This document shows positions 53,196-61,864 of a stretch of DNA of 64,000 bases, in pieces. The notes beneath the pieces were generated by a model, which saw nothing but the letters and a program-made list of their open reading frames with translations, was not told the origin of the DNA and searched no databases. A program made the translations under genes and the position numbers. The stretch spans positions 42,637 to 106,636 of the forward strand of contig URFM01000006.1 of the NCBI GenBank assembly GCA_900547035.1, read 5' to 3'. The stretch's first letter is position 1, and the number at the start of each line of letters is the position of its first letter. Source of the stretch: an uncultured Clostridium sp. Its GTDB lineage: Bacteria > Bacillota > Clostridia > Lachnospirales > Lachnospiraceae.

Positions 53196-55454
53196 CTAAA
53201 CAGTTACTTTCTCCAGTCTGGCAAAGGAAGCGAACATCCGCTTTCTTCCCGCTTTGTCAAAATCCACCGTAACCTCAAAATCCTTTCCGCCGTCCTTGAT
53301 TTCCGCAACCGTACCCTCGCCAAACTTGATATGTTTTACCCGGTCTCCGGCCGCGTAATCCAAATGGTCCTTCTTTTCCACGGTGAAGGTCTTTCCAAAA
53401 GAAGGCTTGGCGCCGCCGAATCCTCCGGCGCTCCGAACAGCTTTCGAGGCCGCCGCCGGCTGAGGCGTCTGGTTCCAGGGCAGGGCGTCCTCCTCGCTCT
53501 TCTTCCCCCAGGAAGGGGCGAAGGAATCCAGTAAATGCATCTCCACTTCATCCTCCGGCAGCTCGTCGATAAAACGGCTGATTCGATGCCAGCGGGTTTC
53601 TCCGTTGACCATCCGCTTTCTGGCCGCCGTCAGCACCAGTTCCTTTTCCGCTCTGGTGATTCCCACATAGCAAAGCCGCCGTTCCTCCTCCACATCCTTC
53701 GGATCCGCGGAATAGATGGCCATGGCGCTGGGGAACAGTTCCTCCTCCATGCCTACCAGATAGACCTTGGGGAACTCCAGTCCTTTGGCGCTGTGAAGGG
53801 TCATCAGGGTAATCCGCTCTTCCGACTCATTCAGAGAGTCCACATCCGCCACCAGAGCTACCTGCTCCAAAAATTCATCCAGGTTGGGAGAAGCGCTGTC
53901 GGCCTCATAAGCCGCCGCCTTGTTGATCAGCTCGCCGATATTTTCCAGACGGGTCTCGGCCTCCTCCTCGCCTTCCAGTTTCAGCTCATTTTCATATCCT
54001 GTTTTTTCCAACACCGCCTGAATCAGTTCCTTAACGGAGAGGCCTTCGGAAACGGTCATTGCCCGCAGTTCCTCAATCTGCTTTACAAATCCCTCGATTT
54101 TCCCCGCGGTCCTTCCCAGTCCCGGAATCATCTTCGACTCCTCCAACGCCTCGTAGAGGCTGAGATTATTGGCTGAGGCGAATACCGTCACCTTGTTCAT
54201 GGAAGCGGTGCCAATGCCTCTCTTGGGGACGTTGATGACCCGCAGGGTAGCCAGGTCGTCCTCCCCGTTGGCGATAATTTTTAAGTAGGCCAGCACATCC
54301 TTAATCTCCCGGCGCTGATAGAAATTAACCCCTCCGACCAGACGATAGGGGATATTGTAGAAAATGCACCGTTCCTCAAACAGCCGGGACTGGGCGTTGG
54401 TCCGGTAGAGCACCGCCTGGTCTTTTAAGGAGAAGCCGCCCTTCTGTATCTCCTGGAGGACGAAATCCGCCTCCTCTCTGGCTGTGTCAAACTGATAAAA
54501 GTCTACCTTGGAACCGGCCTCGTTGGCTGTCCAAAGTTTTTTCTCTTTCCGGCCCTCATTGTGCCGGATTACCTCGTTGGCTGCATCCAGGATATTCTGG
54601 GTGGAGCGGTAATTCTGCTCCAGCTTAATGACTTTAGCCCCCGGGAAGGACTGCTCAAAGCTTAAAATATTCTCAATATCCGCTCCCCGGAACTTGTAGA
54701 TGGACTGGTCGTCGTCTCCCACCACGCAGAGATTCCGGTATTTTCCGGCCAGAAGACGGACCAGCTCAAACTGGGCCAGGTTGGTGTCCTGGTACTCATC
54801 CACCATAATGTAGCGGAACCGGTCCTGGTAGTATTCCAGAATCTGCGGATTGGTACGGAACAGTTCCACCGTCTTGACAATCAGGTCGTCGAAATCCAGG
54901 GCATTGTTTTTCTTTAACTGCTTCTGGTATTCCTGATAGATTTCTCCCACTTTCCGCATGCGGAAATCCGGTCCCGCGTTCAGGAGAAATTCCTCCGGCC
55001 CCATGAGCTTGTCCTTAGCTGAGGAAATGACTCCCAGCACCTGGCGCTCCTTAAACTGCTTGGTGTCAACATTCAAAAGGTGGAACACCTGCTTCATCAG
55101 CGTCCGCTGATCGTCCCCATCATAGATAGAAAAACTTTTCCCGTATCCCAGGGCCTCGATGTACCGTCTCAGAATCCTTACACAGGAGGAGTGAAAGGTG
55201 CTGACCCAGATGCTCTCTGAGCCCAGCCCCACCAGCTGGTCCACCCGTTCCCTCATCTCCCCTGCCGCCTTGTTGGTAAAGGTGATTGCCATAATATTCC
55301 AAGGGGCCACATGGCGCTCCCCGATTAAGTACGCCGCCCGATGGGTCAGCACTCTGGTTTTTCCGGAGCCAGCCCCCGCCAGAATCAAAAGCGGGCCTTC
55401 AGTACAGCATACCGCCTCTTTCTGCATAGGATTTAATGAATCGTAAATACTCAT
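53196..55454 (-). CDS. pcrA: ATP-dependent DNA helicase PcrA (UvrD/Rep family)
   Basis: 752 residues from the ATG at 55454, where the protein begins MSIYDSLNPMQKEAV. Walker A AGAGSGKT is at residues 26-33; VDEYQDTN, GDDDQSIYKFRGAD and LMTLHSAKGLEFPKVYLVG are the other SF1A motifs. A C-terminal Tudor-like region (DRVKHIKFGEGTV) is the RNA-polymerase contact in PcrA. It acts in nucleotide excision repair, plasmid replication and removal of RecA filaments. It is divergent from the DUF1836 gene. Confidence 0.95.
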   Translation of the reverse strand: MSIYDSLNPMQKEAVCCTEGPLLILAGAGSGKTRVLTHRAAYLIGERHVAPWNIMAITFTNKAAGEMRERVDQLVGLGSESIWVSTFHSSCVRILRRYIEALGYGKSFSIYDGDDQRTLMKQVFHLLNVDTKQFKERQVLGVISSAKDKLMGPEEFLLNAGPDFRMRKVGEIYQEYQKQLKKNNALDFDDLIVKTVELFRTNPQILEYYQDRFRYIMVDEYQDTNLAQFELVRLLAGKYRNLCVVGDDDQSIYKFRGADIENILSFEQSFPGAKVIKLEQNYRSTQNILDAANEVIRHNEGRKEKKLWTANEAGSKVDFYQFDTAREEADFVLQEIQKGGFSLKDQAVLYRTNAQSRLFEERCIFYNIPYRLVGGVNFYQRREIKDVLAYLKIIANGEDDLATLRVINVPKRGIGTASMNKVTVFASANNLSLYEALEESKMIPGLGRTAGKIEGFVKQIEELRAMTVSEGLSVKELIQAVLEKTGYENELKLEGEEEAETRLENIGELINKAAAYEADSASPNLDEFLEQVALVADVDSLNESEERITLMTLHSAKGLEFPKVYLVGMEEELFPSAMAIYSADPKDVEEERRLCYVGITRAEKELVLTAARKRMVNGETRWHRISRFIDELPEDEVEMHLLDSFAPSWGKKSEEDALPWNQTPQPAAASKAVRSAGGFGGAKPSFGKTFTVEKKDHLDYAAGDRVKHIKFGEGTVAEIKDGGKDFEVTVDFDKAGRKRMFASFARLEKVTV

Positions 55455-55591
55455 TGAGTTCTTACCGCCTCTGTAGAAATTTTCTTCTATCTTATAACAT
55501 TTCTCCGGTTTTGTCATCTTCTGTTTTTCTGTGCATTCTATACTTGTCATACGGTTTTCAATACTATATAATAGGGATATGAGGTGATAAA

Positions 55592-56218
55592 ATGAAAACA
55601 AATGAAGAGCGACTGGAAGAAATTCTGACATATTTAGACAGCCTGTCCCATATTCACTCGGAGGAAATCCCGGACATTCCCCTGTATATGGACCAGGTTA
55701 CCACATTTATGGACGAGCATTTAAAGGATGTAAAACGGCATCAGGAAGATAAAGTTCTGACTAAAACCATGATTAACAATTACGCCAAGAACAACCTTCT
55801 CCCTCCGCCTGAGAAGAAGAAGTACAGCAAGAACCACATGCTGATGCTGATTTTTATTTACTACTTTAAAAATCTTCTCTCCTTCAGCGACATTGAGGAA
55901 ATCTTCCGCCCCATCACGGAGCGTCATTTTTCCGGCGATGATTCCGGCCTGAAGCTGGAAGATATCTATAATGAAGTGTTCACCCTGGAAGAGGAGCAGA
56001 TGGCCCACTTAAAAGAGGACATCCGCCAGAAATACGAAAAGGCCTCCCGGACCTTCAGCACGCATCCGGTCGGGGGCGAAGACCTGGAGTATTTGCGCCT
56101 CTTCTCCCTGATTTGCGAACTTTCCTTTGATGTGTATCTGAAAAAGCAGATGATTGAAATGATTGCGGACGAGCTGCGCTCCGAGCGTCCTCAGGAGAAC
56201 GGGCGCAAAAAAAGATAG
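55592..56218 (+). CDS. DUF1836 domain-containing protein
   Basis: 208 residues. Core LTKTMINNYAKNNLLPPPEKKKYSKNHM (in part; near residues 54-80) is a MerR-like helix-turn-helix typical of DUF1836, and the rest is helical. Probable DNA-binding regulator conserved in Clostridia; its targets are unknown. GAGGTGATAAA precedes the ATG. A strong terminator follows. Confidence 0.85.
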   Translation: MKTNEERLEEILTYLDSLSHIHSEEIPDIPLYMDQVTTFMDEHLKDVKRHQEDKVLTKTMINNYAKNNLLPPPEKKKYSKNHMLMLIFIYYFKNLLSFSDIEEIFRPITERHFSGDDSGLKLEDIYNEVFTLEEEQMAHLKEDIRQKYEKASRTFSTHPVGGEDLEYLRLFSLICELSFDVYLKKQMIEMIADELRSERPQENGRKKR

Positions 56219-56220
56219 CA

Positions 56221-56288
56221 AAAAACTTCCGCCCGGGACCCGAACCTGCGGCATATTCCACAGACCGGGTTCCTGGGCGGAAGTTTTT
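56221..56288. terminator. Bidirectional terminator between the DUF1836 gene and yerC
   Basis: AAAAACTTCCGCCC (56221-56234) and its exact complement (56275-56288) enclose a smaller imperfect hairpin. It serves two convergent genes. Confidence 0.85.
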
Positions 56289-56312
56289 TAGTTACAGGCG
56301 GTTAAAACGCAT

Positions 56313-56624
56313 TTACTGCTCCTTCTTAAATTCCAGCTCCGGATTCAGCCTGGCAAATACCATATCGTACCCGTCGCTTCCATAGTTTAGAGAACGGTTC
56401 ACGCGGCTGATGGTGGCGGTGGAAGCCCCTGTCTTCTCCGCAATCTCCAGATAAGTTTTCCCTTCCCGAAGCATCTTGGCAACCTCGTATCGCTGGGAAA
56501 GGGACAGCAGTTCGTTAATCGTACACACATCCTCAAAAAACTTGTAGCACTCTTCCGGTGTTTCCAAAGTCAGAATAGCATCGAATAAATGGTCTACTGC
56601 CTCAGTTTTAATTTTCTTATTCAT
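56313..56624 (-). CDS. yerC: YerC/YecD family TrpR-related protein
   Basis: 103 residues. TrpR-like helix-turn-helix (ELLSLSQRYEVAKMLREGKT, then TGASTATISRVNRSL) near residues 36-80. Known in Firmicutes as a small DNA-binding protein next to pcrA; a trp role is not established. GGAGAGGG precedes the ATG. Confidence 0.88.
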   Translation of the reverse strand: MNKKIKTEAVDHLFDAILTLETPEECYKFFEDVCTINELLSLSQRYEVAKMLREGKTYLEIAEKTGASTATISRVNRSLNYGSDGYDMVFARLNPELEFKKEQ

Positions 56625-56740
56625 ATGGAACTACCCTCTCCTTGTTTCGTCATAAAATAGCGCGTAAAGCTATTTTAACATATTAAAGTCTGAAAGTCCA
56701 TATCCGGAGAGGTTTTCTTTCCTTAATTTCTTGCAGCAGA

Positions 56741-57682
56741 TCAGAATGAGCCTGTTCCAAATGCTCCTCTGTCGTAATTTCTTTGAATCACGGAGTCCGT
56801 CCCTGTATTCTCTACAATACGCCGGACCATCTGACCTGCCGGAATCAGTTTCTTTACATCAATTCCGGTTTCAATTCCCATCTTGTTCAGCATAAAGACC
56901 AAATCCTCCGTTGCTACGTTTCCGGTAGCTCCCGGAAGATACGGGCAGCCGCCAAGCCCCGCCAGGCTGGCATCAAACTTCGTTACTCCCGCCTCAAGAG
57001 CCGCCAAAACCCCCGCAAGGCCCATACCCCAGGTATTGTGCATATGAAGCATCCAGCTGACCTGACAAAATTCCTCCTTCAGCTGCGTGAAACGTTCGTA
57101 AATCATCTGCGGATTACCCAGACCAGCTGCATCGGACAGGGAAATCTCTGTAATTCCAATCTCAACGAATCCCCGTATAATATGCTTCAGCCATTCCATA
57201 GGAATCACCCCTTCACCCGGGAACGGGGAAACAAAGGGCAGAGAAATGGAACCGCACATCTCAATCCCATGCTGTCCGGCAAAGCGTCCGATTCCCGCAA
57301 ATTGCTTCAGGGCCTCTTCTGTGGTCATCCCCGCTCCGCTTTTGTGGTGAGCATTGCTGGCTGAAATATTAATCTTTACCTTTGGACAACCGGCCTCATA
57401 TGCTTCCCGTACTCCATCCTCATCAAAAATCAGAGCCCGGTAGGAAATCCCCTCCCTCTGCCTCAGCAGCCGGAACACCTCCTTCGTATTCCACATTTTT
57501 CTCATACTCTGGGAATTGGGCGTAAAAGCGCCTACCTCAAAACAGGTTACCCCCGCATCTGCGGCCAAGTCAATGATACGAACCTTGTCCTCTGCTGCTA
57601 CCTCCTTTACCGCACTCTGAAATCCATCTCTTGTTACATCCTCGCATACAATCACCTTTTTTGGTAATTTCATCATAGCCAT
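56741..57682 (-). CDS. Hydroxymethylglutaryl-CoA lyase family enzyme
   Basis: 313 residues. DRE-TIM metallolyase with DVTRDGFQ near residue 17, the metal ligands in LHMHNTWGMGLA, and the HMG-CoA-lyase signature SLAGLGGCPYLPGATGNVATEDL carrying the catalytic Cys near residue 240 (quoted in part). Known members cleave HMG-CoA to acetoacetate and acetyl-CoA. Its place at the end of a citrate-lyase-type operon makes another 3-hydroxy-3-methyl acid, such as citramalyl-CoA, possible. The start may be the third codon (57676), which better fits the AAGGGG ribosome site. Confidence 0.85.
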   Translation of the reverse strand: MAMMKLPKKVIVCEDVTRDGFQSAVKEVAAEDKVRIIDLAADAGVTCFEVGAFTPNSQSMRKMWNTKEVFRLLRQREGISYRALIFDEDGVREAYEAGCPKVKINISASNAHHKSGAGMTTEEALKQFAGIGRFAGQHGIEMCGSISLPFVSPFPGEGVIPMEWLKHIIRGFVEIGITEISLSDAAGLGNPQMIYERFTQLKEEFCQVSWMLHMHNTWGMGLAGVLAALEAGVTKFDASLAGLGGCPYLPGATGNVATEDLVFMLNKMGIETGIDVKKLIPAGQMVRRIVENTGTDSVIQRNYDRGAFGTGSF

Positions 57683-57714
57683 CCCCTTCTATCTTCTGCA
57701 GAATCTTGCCGTGA

Positions 57715-58525
57715 TTATAAACAGTCCTGGAAAATCCAACGTACCGCATCTGGGAAACGGACTCTCCACTCTTTTTGGCTGTGTACCGCCTCCGGATAAA
57801 TGTTATATTGAATCCGTTCCGGCTCCACTCCATGCTTCAAATAATTTTGGTACAGTTCCTGGGCCCCTTTCAGGAATTCCTCCTTTGTGGTCATTCTCCC
57901 GTACTCGTTTGTTCCCGTATCCATATAGATGTATTTCAGATGCGCGTAGGAAGCGGTATCCATGGTTTTCTCCAGACAGTCCATCCAGATGCACACAGCG
58001 CTGCTCATAGCCAGAAGCCGTGAAAATACCTCCGGATATGTTAATGCCCCATAAATGCTAATCAATCCCCCTGTGCTGTAGCCGCAGATTCCCGTGTATT
58101 CTCCCTCCGGTCTGGTGCGGTAGCGCCGGTCAATTTCCGGTTTCAGTTCTCCGGTCATCCACTGCAGATACTCTTTTCCCTTTCCCTCAATTCGCGGTTC
58201 AAAGTTCTTTTCCGGAGGGCACGATAAAATCCTTGGTATAAGGAGAATACTGCTGCGTCCGTTCCCCGTGGTCATCCGGAGATTCTATCGCAACCAGAAT
58301 CACATGGGGCATAAACGTTCCGTAATCCCTGTAATACTGCTCAAACCGCAGGCTCTCTGCCCCCCAGAAGGTTTCCTCATCCCTAAACACATCCTGGCCG
58401 TCGTTGATGTAGAGTACCGGATAGCGCCGCCCGGTCTCCTCCTCATATCCATCCGGCGTCATAACCCGAACGGTGACATCCCTGTTTAACGGCGTAATTC
58501 TTGTGTAAATTTCCTCGATTTTCAT
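57715..58525 (-). pseudogene. Esterase of the alpha/beta-hydrolase fold, single-base frameshift
   Basis: The first half (108 codons from 58525: MKIEEIYTRITPLN, ending YSPYTKDFIVPSGK) and the second half (EPRIEGKGKEYLQW, GYSTGGLIS nucleophile motif, AVHSQKEWRVRFP) are in frames offset by one. Removing one A from the run AAAA (T4 at 58209-58212) would join them as VPSGKNFEPRIEG. Intact, it would be a putative esterase of the Fes/YbbA type of about 268 residues. It is either a pseudogene, a slippage site or a sequencing error. It sits inside the cit operon. Confidence 0.8.
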
Positions 58526-58552
58526 TTTCCTTCTCCTCTCCTAAACCTGTCT

Positions 58553-59962
58553 TTATGGAAACGCCTGGTAAATCCGGTCTAAAATACTGCCGTCCCTGTT
58601 TCGCACTTCCGCTATCACCCGCTCTTTTCTTCGGGTATCCGCCTCGGGAACGCCATTGAACCGTTCCCCCATTTTCATCAGGTCCCCTATCTCATAAACA
58701 GCAAGTCCCGCCTGCGCCATACGCTCCCTCAATTCCCTTCGGCGCGGGTTCACCGCGACTCCATACTGAGTAACCAACACATCTACAGACTCGCCCGGAG
58801 TTGAGATACAATCCACCCGCTCTGTTACCAGCGGAATCCTGGCCCGGCTCAGCGGAGCCACGATTATGGCCAGCTTCGCTCCCGCCGCTACATCCGTGTG
58901 TCCGCCGGAACCTCCCATTAAAATCCCGTCAGAATCCGTATGGACATTGACGTTAAAATCCAAATCTATCTGCGTAGCTCCCAATACCACCGCATCCAGC
59001 GCCTGAGCCGCTGTGCTCCTGGCAGTGGGGCTGGCATAATGGAAAGCGGAAATTTCCACATGCTGCGGATTTTTTCGTATGGATTCCACCGCTTTTAAAT
59101 CAAAGCACTGGACATCCAGAATCGAGCGGAAACAGCCGCATTCCATCATGTCTACCAAATACCCGGTAATGCCGCCGAGAATAAAGCTTCCCTGGATTTT
59201 TCTCTTTACCATGATTTCTTTCAGACAGGAAGCCGCCGCCAGGGAAGCTCCTCCCGCTCCGGTCTGAAAGGAAAATCCCTCTTTTAAAAGCCCCGAAGCC
59301 TCAATCACCCGGGCCGCCAATCCGGCAATCCGGAGGGCTATGGGGTCCTTGGGCAGCCGGGTCGTCCCGGACACGATTCCATTGGGATTACCGATGGAAT
59401 CTACTTTTACTACATAATCCACATAATCCTCCGTAATCGACTGCTGGGTCAGCGGATACGGCACCAGATGATCCGTAATTACCACCGTCTGATCCGCATA
59501 CATGGCATCCGACATCGCATATCCCAGGGACCCGCATGCGGACGGCCCCAATTTTCCGGTGCAGTTTCCCATCTCATCTGATGTGGGAGCCGCCACAAAT
59601 GCCACATCAATATGGCATTTGCCGGATGCGATATCGCTTGGCCTGGTACCATGGGTCCGGAATATCACCGGCTTTTCCAGGATTCCGGAAGACAGTTCGC
59701 GTCCGATGCCGGCGGATACATAATCGGTCTCCAGCCCGGTCACCACCCCTCTGCGGATATGCTCCGCCAAAGGCATATGACAGTCAAAAAGAGAACTGGC
59801 ATTGACCGTCAGATTCCGGATTCCCATATCAGCAATCTCATCCAAAACCATATTCAGCACATAATCTCCGCCCCTCAGATGATGATGGAATGAAATGCAC
59901 ATTCCATCCTGGAGCCCGCTTTTTTCAATGGCTTCCCGAAGAGAAGCGACTCGCTTGGTCAT
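58553..59962 (-). CDS. citF: Citrate lyase alpha subunit (CoA/ACP transferase)
   Basis: 469 residues, shorter than E. coli CitF (about 510), mainly at the N-terminus. Blocks FHHHLRGGDYVLNMV, TGAGGASLAAASCL, ILGGITGYLVDMMECG and GILMGGSGGHTDVAAGAKL match CitF. It exchanges acetyl for citryl on the acyl carrier protein. It overlaps citE by four bases. The substrate could be citrate or an analogue. Confidence 0.9.
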   Translation of the reverse strand: MTKRVASLREAIEKSGLQDGMCISFHHHLRGGDYVLNMVLDEIADMGIRNLTVNASSLFDCHMPLAEHIRRGVVTGLETDYVSAGIGRELSSGILEKPVIFRTHGTRPSDIASGKCHIDVAFVAAPTSDEMGNCTGKLGPSACGSLGYAMSDAMYADQTVVITDHLVPYPLTQQSITEDYVDYVVKVDSIGNPNGIVSGTTRLPKDPIALRIAGLAARVIEASGLLKEGFSFQTGAGGASLAAASCLKEIMVKRKIQGSFILGGITGYLVDMMECGCFRSILDVQCFDLKAVESIRKNPQHVEISAFHYASPTARSTAAQALDAVVLGATQIDLDFNVNVHTDSDGILMGGSGGHTDVAAGAKLAIIVAPLSRARIPLVTERVDCISTPGESVDVLVTQYGVAVNPRRRELRERMAQAGLAVYEIGDLMKMGERFNGVPEADTRRKERVIAEVRNRDGSILDRIYQAFP

Positions 59963-60840
59963 GTTTCTTCACCTTCTTTCATTCCAAGAGCCCGGGCCAT
60001 TTGGAGCACCGTTTTTGCCCGGTGTAAAATAGGCGCATCAATCATTTTTCCCCGCAGCGAGATAACGCCTTTTCCCTCTGCCGCGGCTGCCTCTGCTGCC
60101 GCAACCACATCCCTGGCATAGTCAATCTCCTGCTGTGTCGGAGAGAACACCTCGTTAATACACTCCACCTGTCTGGGATTGACCGCGGCTTTTCCGGAAA
60201 ATCCCAGGCTTTTCGCCAGTTCCGTATCCCGGCGCAGTCCTTCCATGTCCTCCACATCGGTAAATGGAGAATCATACGCTTCCACCCCGGCCGCCCTGGC
60301 CGCGTACAGGATTCGGCTCCTTGCATAGGCAATTTCGTCGCCTTTCTTCGTCCTGGCGCAGCGCAGGTCAGAGGTCAAATCCTCCGCTCCCAAAAATAGT
60401 CCCTCAATCCGTCCGCTGGAGCAGGCAATCCGATAGCTGTTCTCCACTCCCCGGGCGGTTTCAATCAGCGGAATCAGCCCTATGCTTCCCTTTTTGATTC
60501 CGTGTTTCTCCTCCATCTCCCCCATCATCCGGTCCAGTTCTTTTATCTCCTCCCCGACCCCAACCTTTGGCGGCATAAGAAAATCCGGCCTTCCCGGAAG
60601 AATCCGCTCCAGGTCCTCACGCCAGTACGGCGTATCCATACCACTCATCCGGACGATCACCTGGCACCCCGGAAATTTCATACAGCGCAGGGTTTCCGCT
60701 GTCAATTCTCTGGCCGCATCCTTCTGGTCAGGGGATACGGCATCCTCCAAATCCAAAATGATGCGGTCGCTTCCCAAAAAGCCTCCGTTCACAATCATGT
60801 TGGGCGAATTGCCCGGCAGAAACAGCATCGTTCTTCTCAT
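59959..60840 (-). CDS. citE: Citrate lyase beta subunit (HpcH/HpaI family)
   Basis: 293 residues. TIM-barrel lyase with DRIILDLEDAVSPDQKDAAR near residue 25, PLIETARGVEN, and GLFLGAEDLTSDL with the metal-binding Glu/Asp. It cleaves citryl-ACP to oxaloacetate and acetyl-ACP. Stand-alone CitE homologues can be citramalyl-CoA lyases, but co-transcription with citF and citD argues for a lyase complex. Both ends overlap neighbours by four bases. Confidence 0.92.
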   Translation of the reverse strand: MRRTMLFLPGNSPNMIVNGGFLGSDRIILDLEDAVSPDQKDAARELTAETLRCMKFPGCQVIVRMSGMDTPYWREDLERILPGRPDFLMPPKVGVGEEIKELDRMMGEMEEKHGIKKGSIGLIPLIETARGVENSYRIACSSGRIEGLFLGAEDLTSDLRCARTKKGDEIAYARSRILYAARAAGVEAYDSPFTDVEDMEGLRRDTELAKSLGFSGKAAVNPRQVECINEVFSPTQQEIDYARDVVAAAEAAAAEGKGVISLRGKMIDAPILHRAKTVLQMARALGMKEGEET

Positions 60841-61112
60841 CTTGTCTCCTCCTTCGCCGCCCGTCTGATGGCTGTTCTCACCCTGGCCCTCAGCGTACAG
60901 TCCAGCGCTCCAAAATCCTGTACCCGAATCCGGATCTTCTGCGCCCCCATCTCCTCTGCCGTCCGGCGAACCAGTGTTTCCATCTGCTTTCCAAATCGCG
61001 TATAGACGGTAGACTCCAATTCTACTAAAATTCCGTTCTCCGCCGGCGATACCAGCACCATGGCATCACTGGATTCCATCGTACCCGCAGCGGCGCTTTT
61101 TACAATATTCAC
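60837..61112 (-). CDS. citD: Citrate lyase acyl carrier protein (gamma subunit)
   Basis: 91 residues. Ser14 in AGTMESSDAM is the site that carries the 2'-(5''-triphosphoribosyl)-3'-dephospho-CoA prosthetic group, in the same position as in E. coli CitD. The C-terminal block DFGALDCTLRARVRTAI is conserved. The enzymes that make and attach the group (CitG, CitX) and activate it (CitC) are absent from this window. Confidence 0.93.
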   Translation of the reverse strand: MNIVKSAAAGTMESSDAMVLVSPAENGILVELESTVYTRFGKQMETLVRRTAEEMGAQKIRIRVQDFGALDCTLRARVRTAIRRAAKEETR

Positions 61113-61864
61113 AGCATTCTCTCTCCTTTCTCCGGCCTCAGCCTCAGTTTCTGCTCACTTGTCAAAATCAGCCTTACGCCTGTTTTTTCTTTCCATTCCC
61201 AGAGTTCTTGTCGCTTTAGTCTGCTCTTTTCCGCCGCGAACCTGACGGGATGTGATCTTCCTTCCAGAAGCCCCTGCAGAACCTGGTCACAGACAAAGTA
61301 TTCCATGCAGCTGTAATCTTCTTTCTCCCTGGCCCACTCGGTCAAATACTCCAAATGGGATTCCGGCCTTCTTCTCCATATTCCTGATGAAATGCTCCAA
61401 GCTCCGGCTGTTTTTTCCTTTAAGCCCAGCAGATACATTGCCTGGCCGGAAACCTCATAAACCTTTCGTTTTTCTATGGCATCTGCCAATATCCATATTC
61501 GTTCTTTGCTGCGCCATACCAGGCAGGGCCGCCTGTCCGTTCCTTCTTCCAGATAGGCGCAGGCCAACAAAGCCTTTTCTCCTGCCTGTCCGGCTGAATC
61601 TGTTTCCTCTGAAATAAGCGCATTGATCTGTTTCAGGAATGTCTTCTCCTCCTGCTGGTAAGCCCTGGCGATCAGCGCTCTTCCGTTTCCAATTTTTTGA
61701 TATACGATGGCAAGGTATACGATTCCGGGAAGCACTGCCCATTTCATCCCAGTCATCAGATAGGCCGCCGCAAAAAGGAGGAGCACTGACAGCATACGGC
61801 TGCTGCGCGCTTTCAGCCTTCGGTGCTCTGCCAAAAGACGCTTTGAAGCTTCCTCCATATTCAT
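61109..61864 (-). CDS. Unknown membrane-anchored protein in the cit operon
   Basis: 251 residues. Basic N-terminus (LLAEHRRLKARSSRM), two short hydrophobic segments near residues 23-40 and 42-56, then a soluble domain of about 190 residues rich in Trp, Arg and Glu with no motif I recognise. Both ends overlap neighbours (the transporter stop shares its ATG; its own stop overlaps citD), so it is translationally integrated into the operon. A scaffold or regulator of the lyase or transporter is possible but not shown. Confidence 0.7.
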   Translation of the reverse strand: MNMEEASKRLLAEHRRLKARSSRMLSVLLLFAAAYLMTGMKWAVLPGIVYLAIVYQKIGNGRALIARAYQQEEKTFLKQINALISEETDSAGQAGEKALLACAYLEEGTDRRPCLVWRSKERIWILADAIEKRKVYEVSGQAMYLLGLKEKTAGAWSISSGIWRRRPESHLEYLTEWAREKEDYSCMEYFVCDQVLQGLLEGRSHPVRFAAEKSRLKRQELWEWKEKTGVRLILTSEQKLRLRPEKGERML

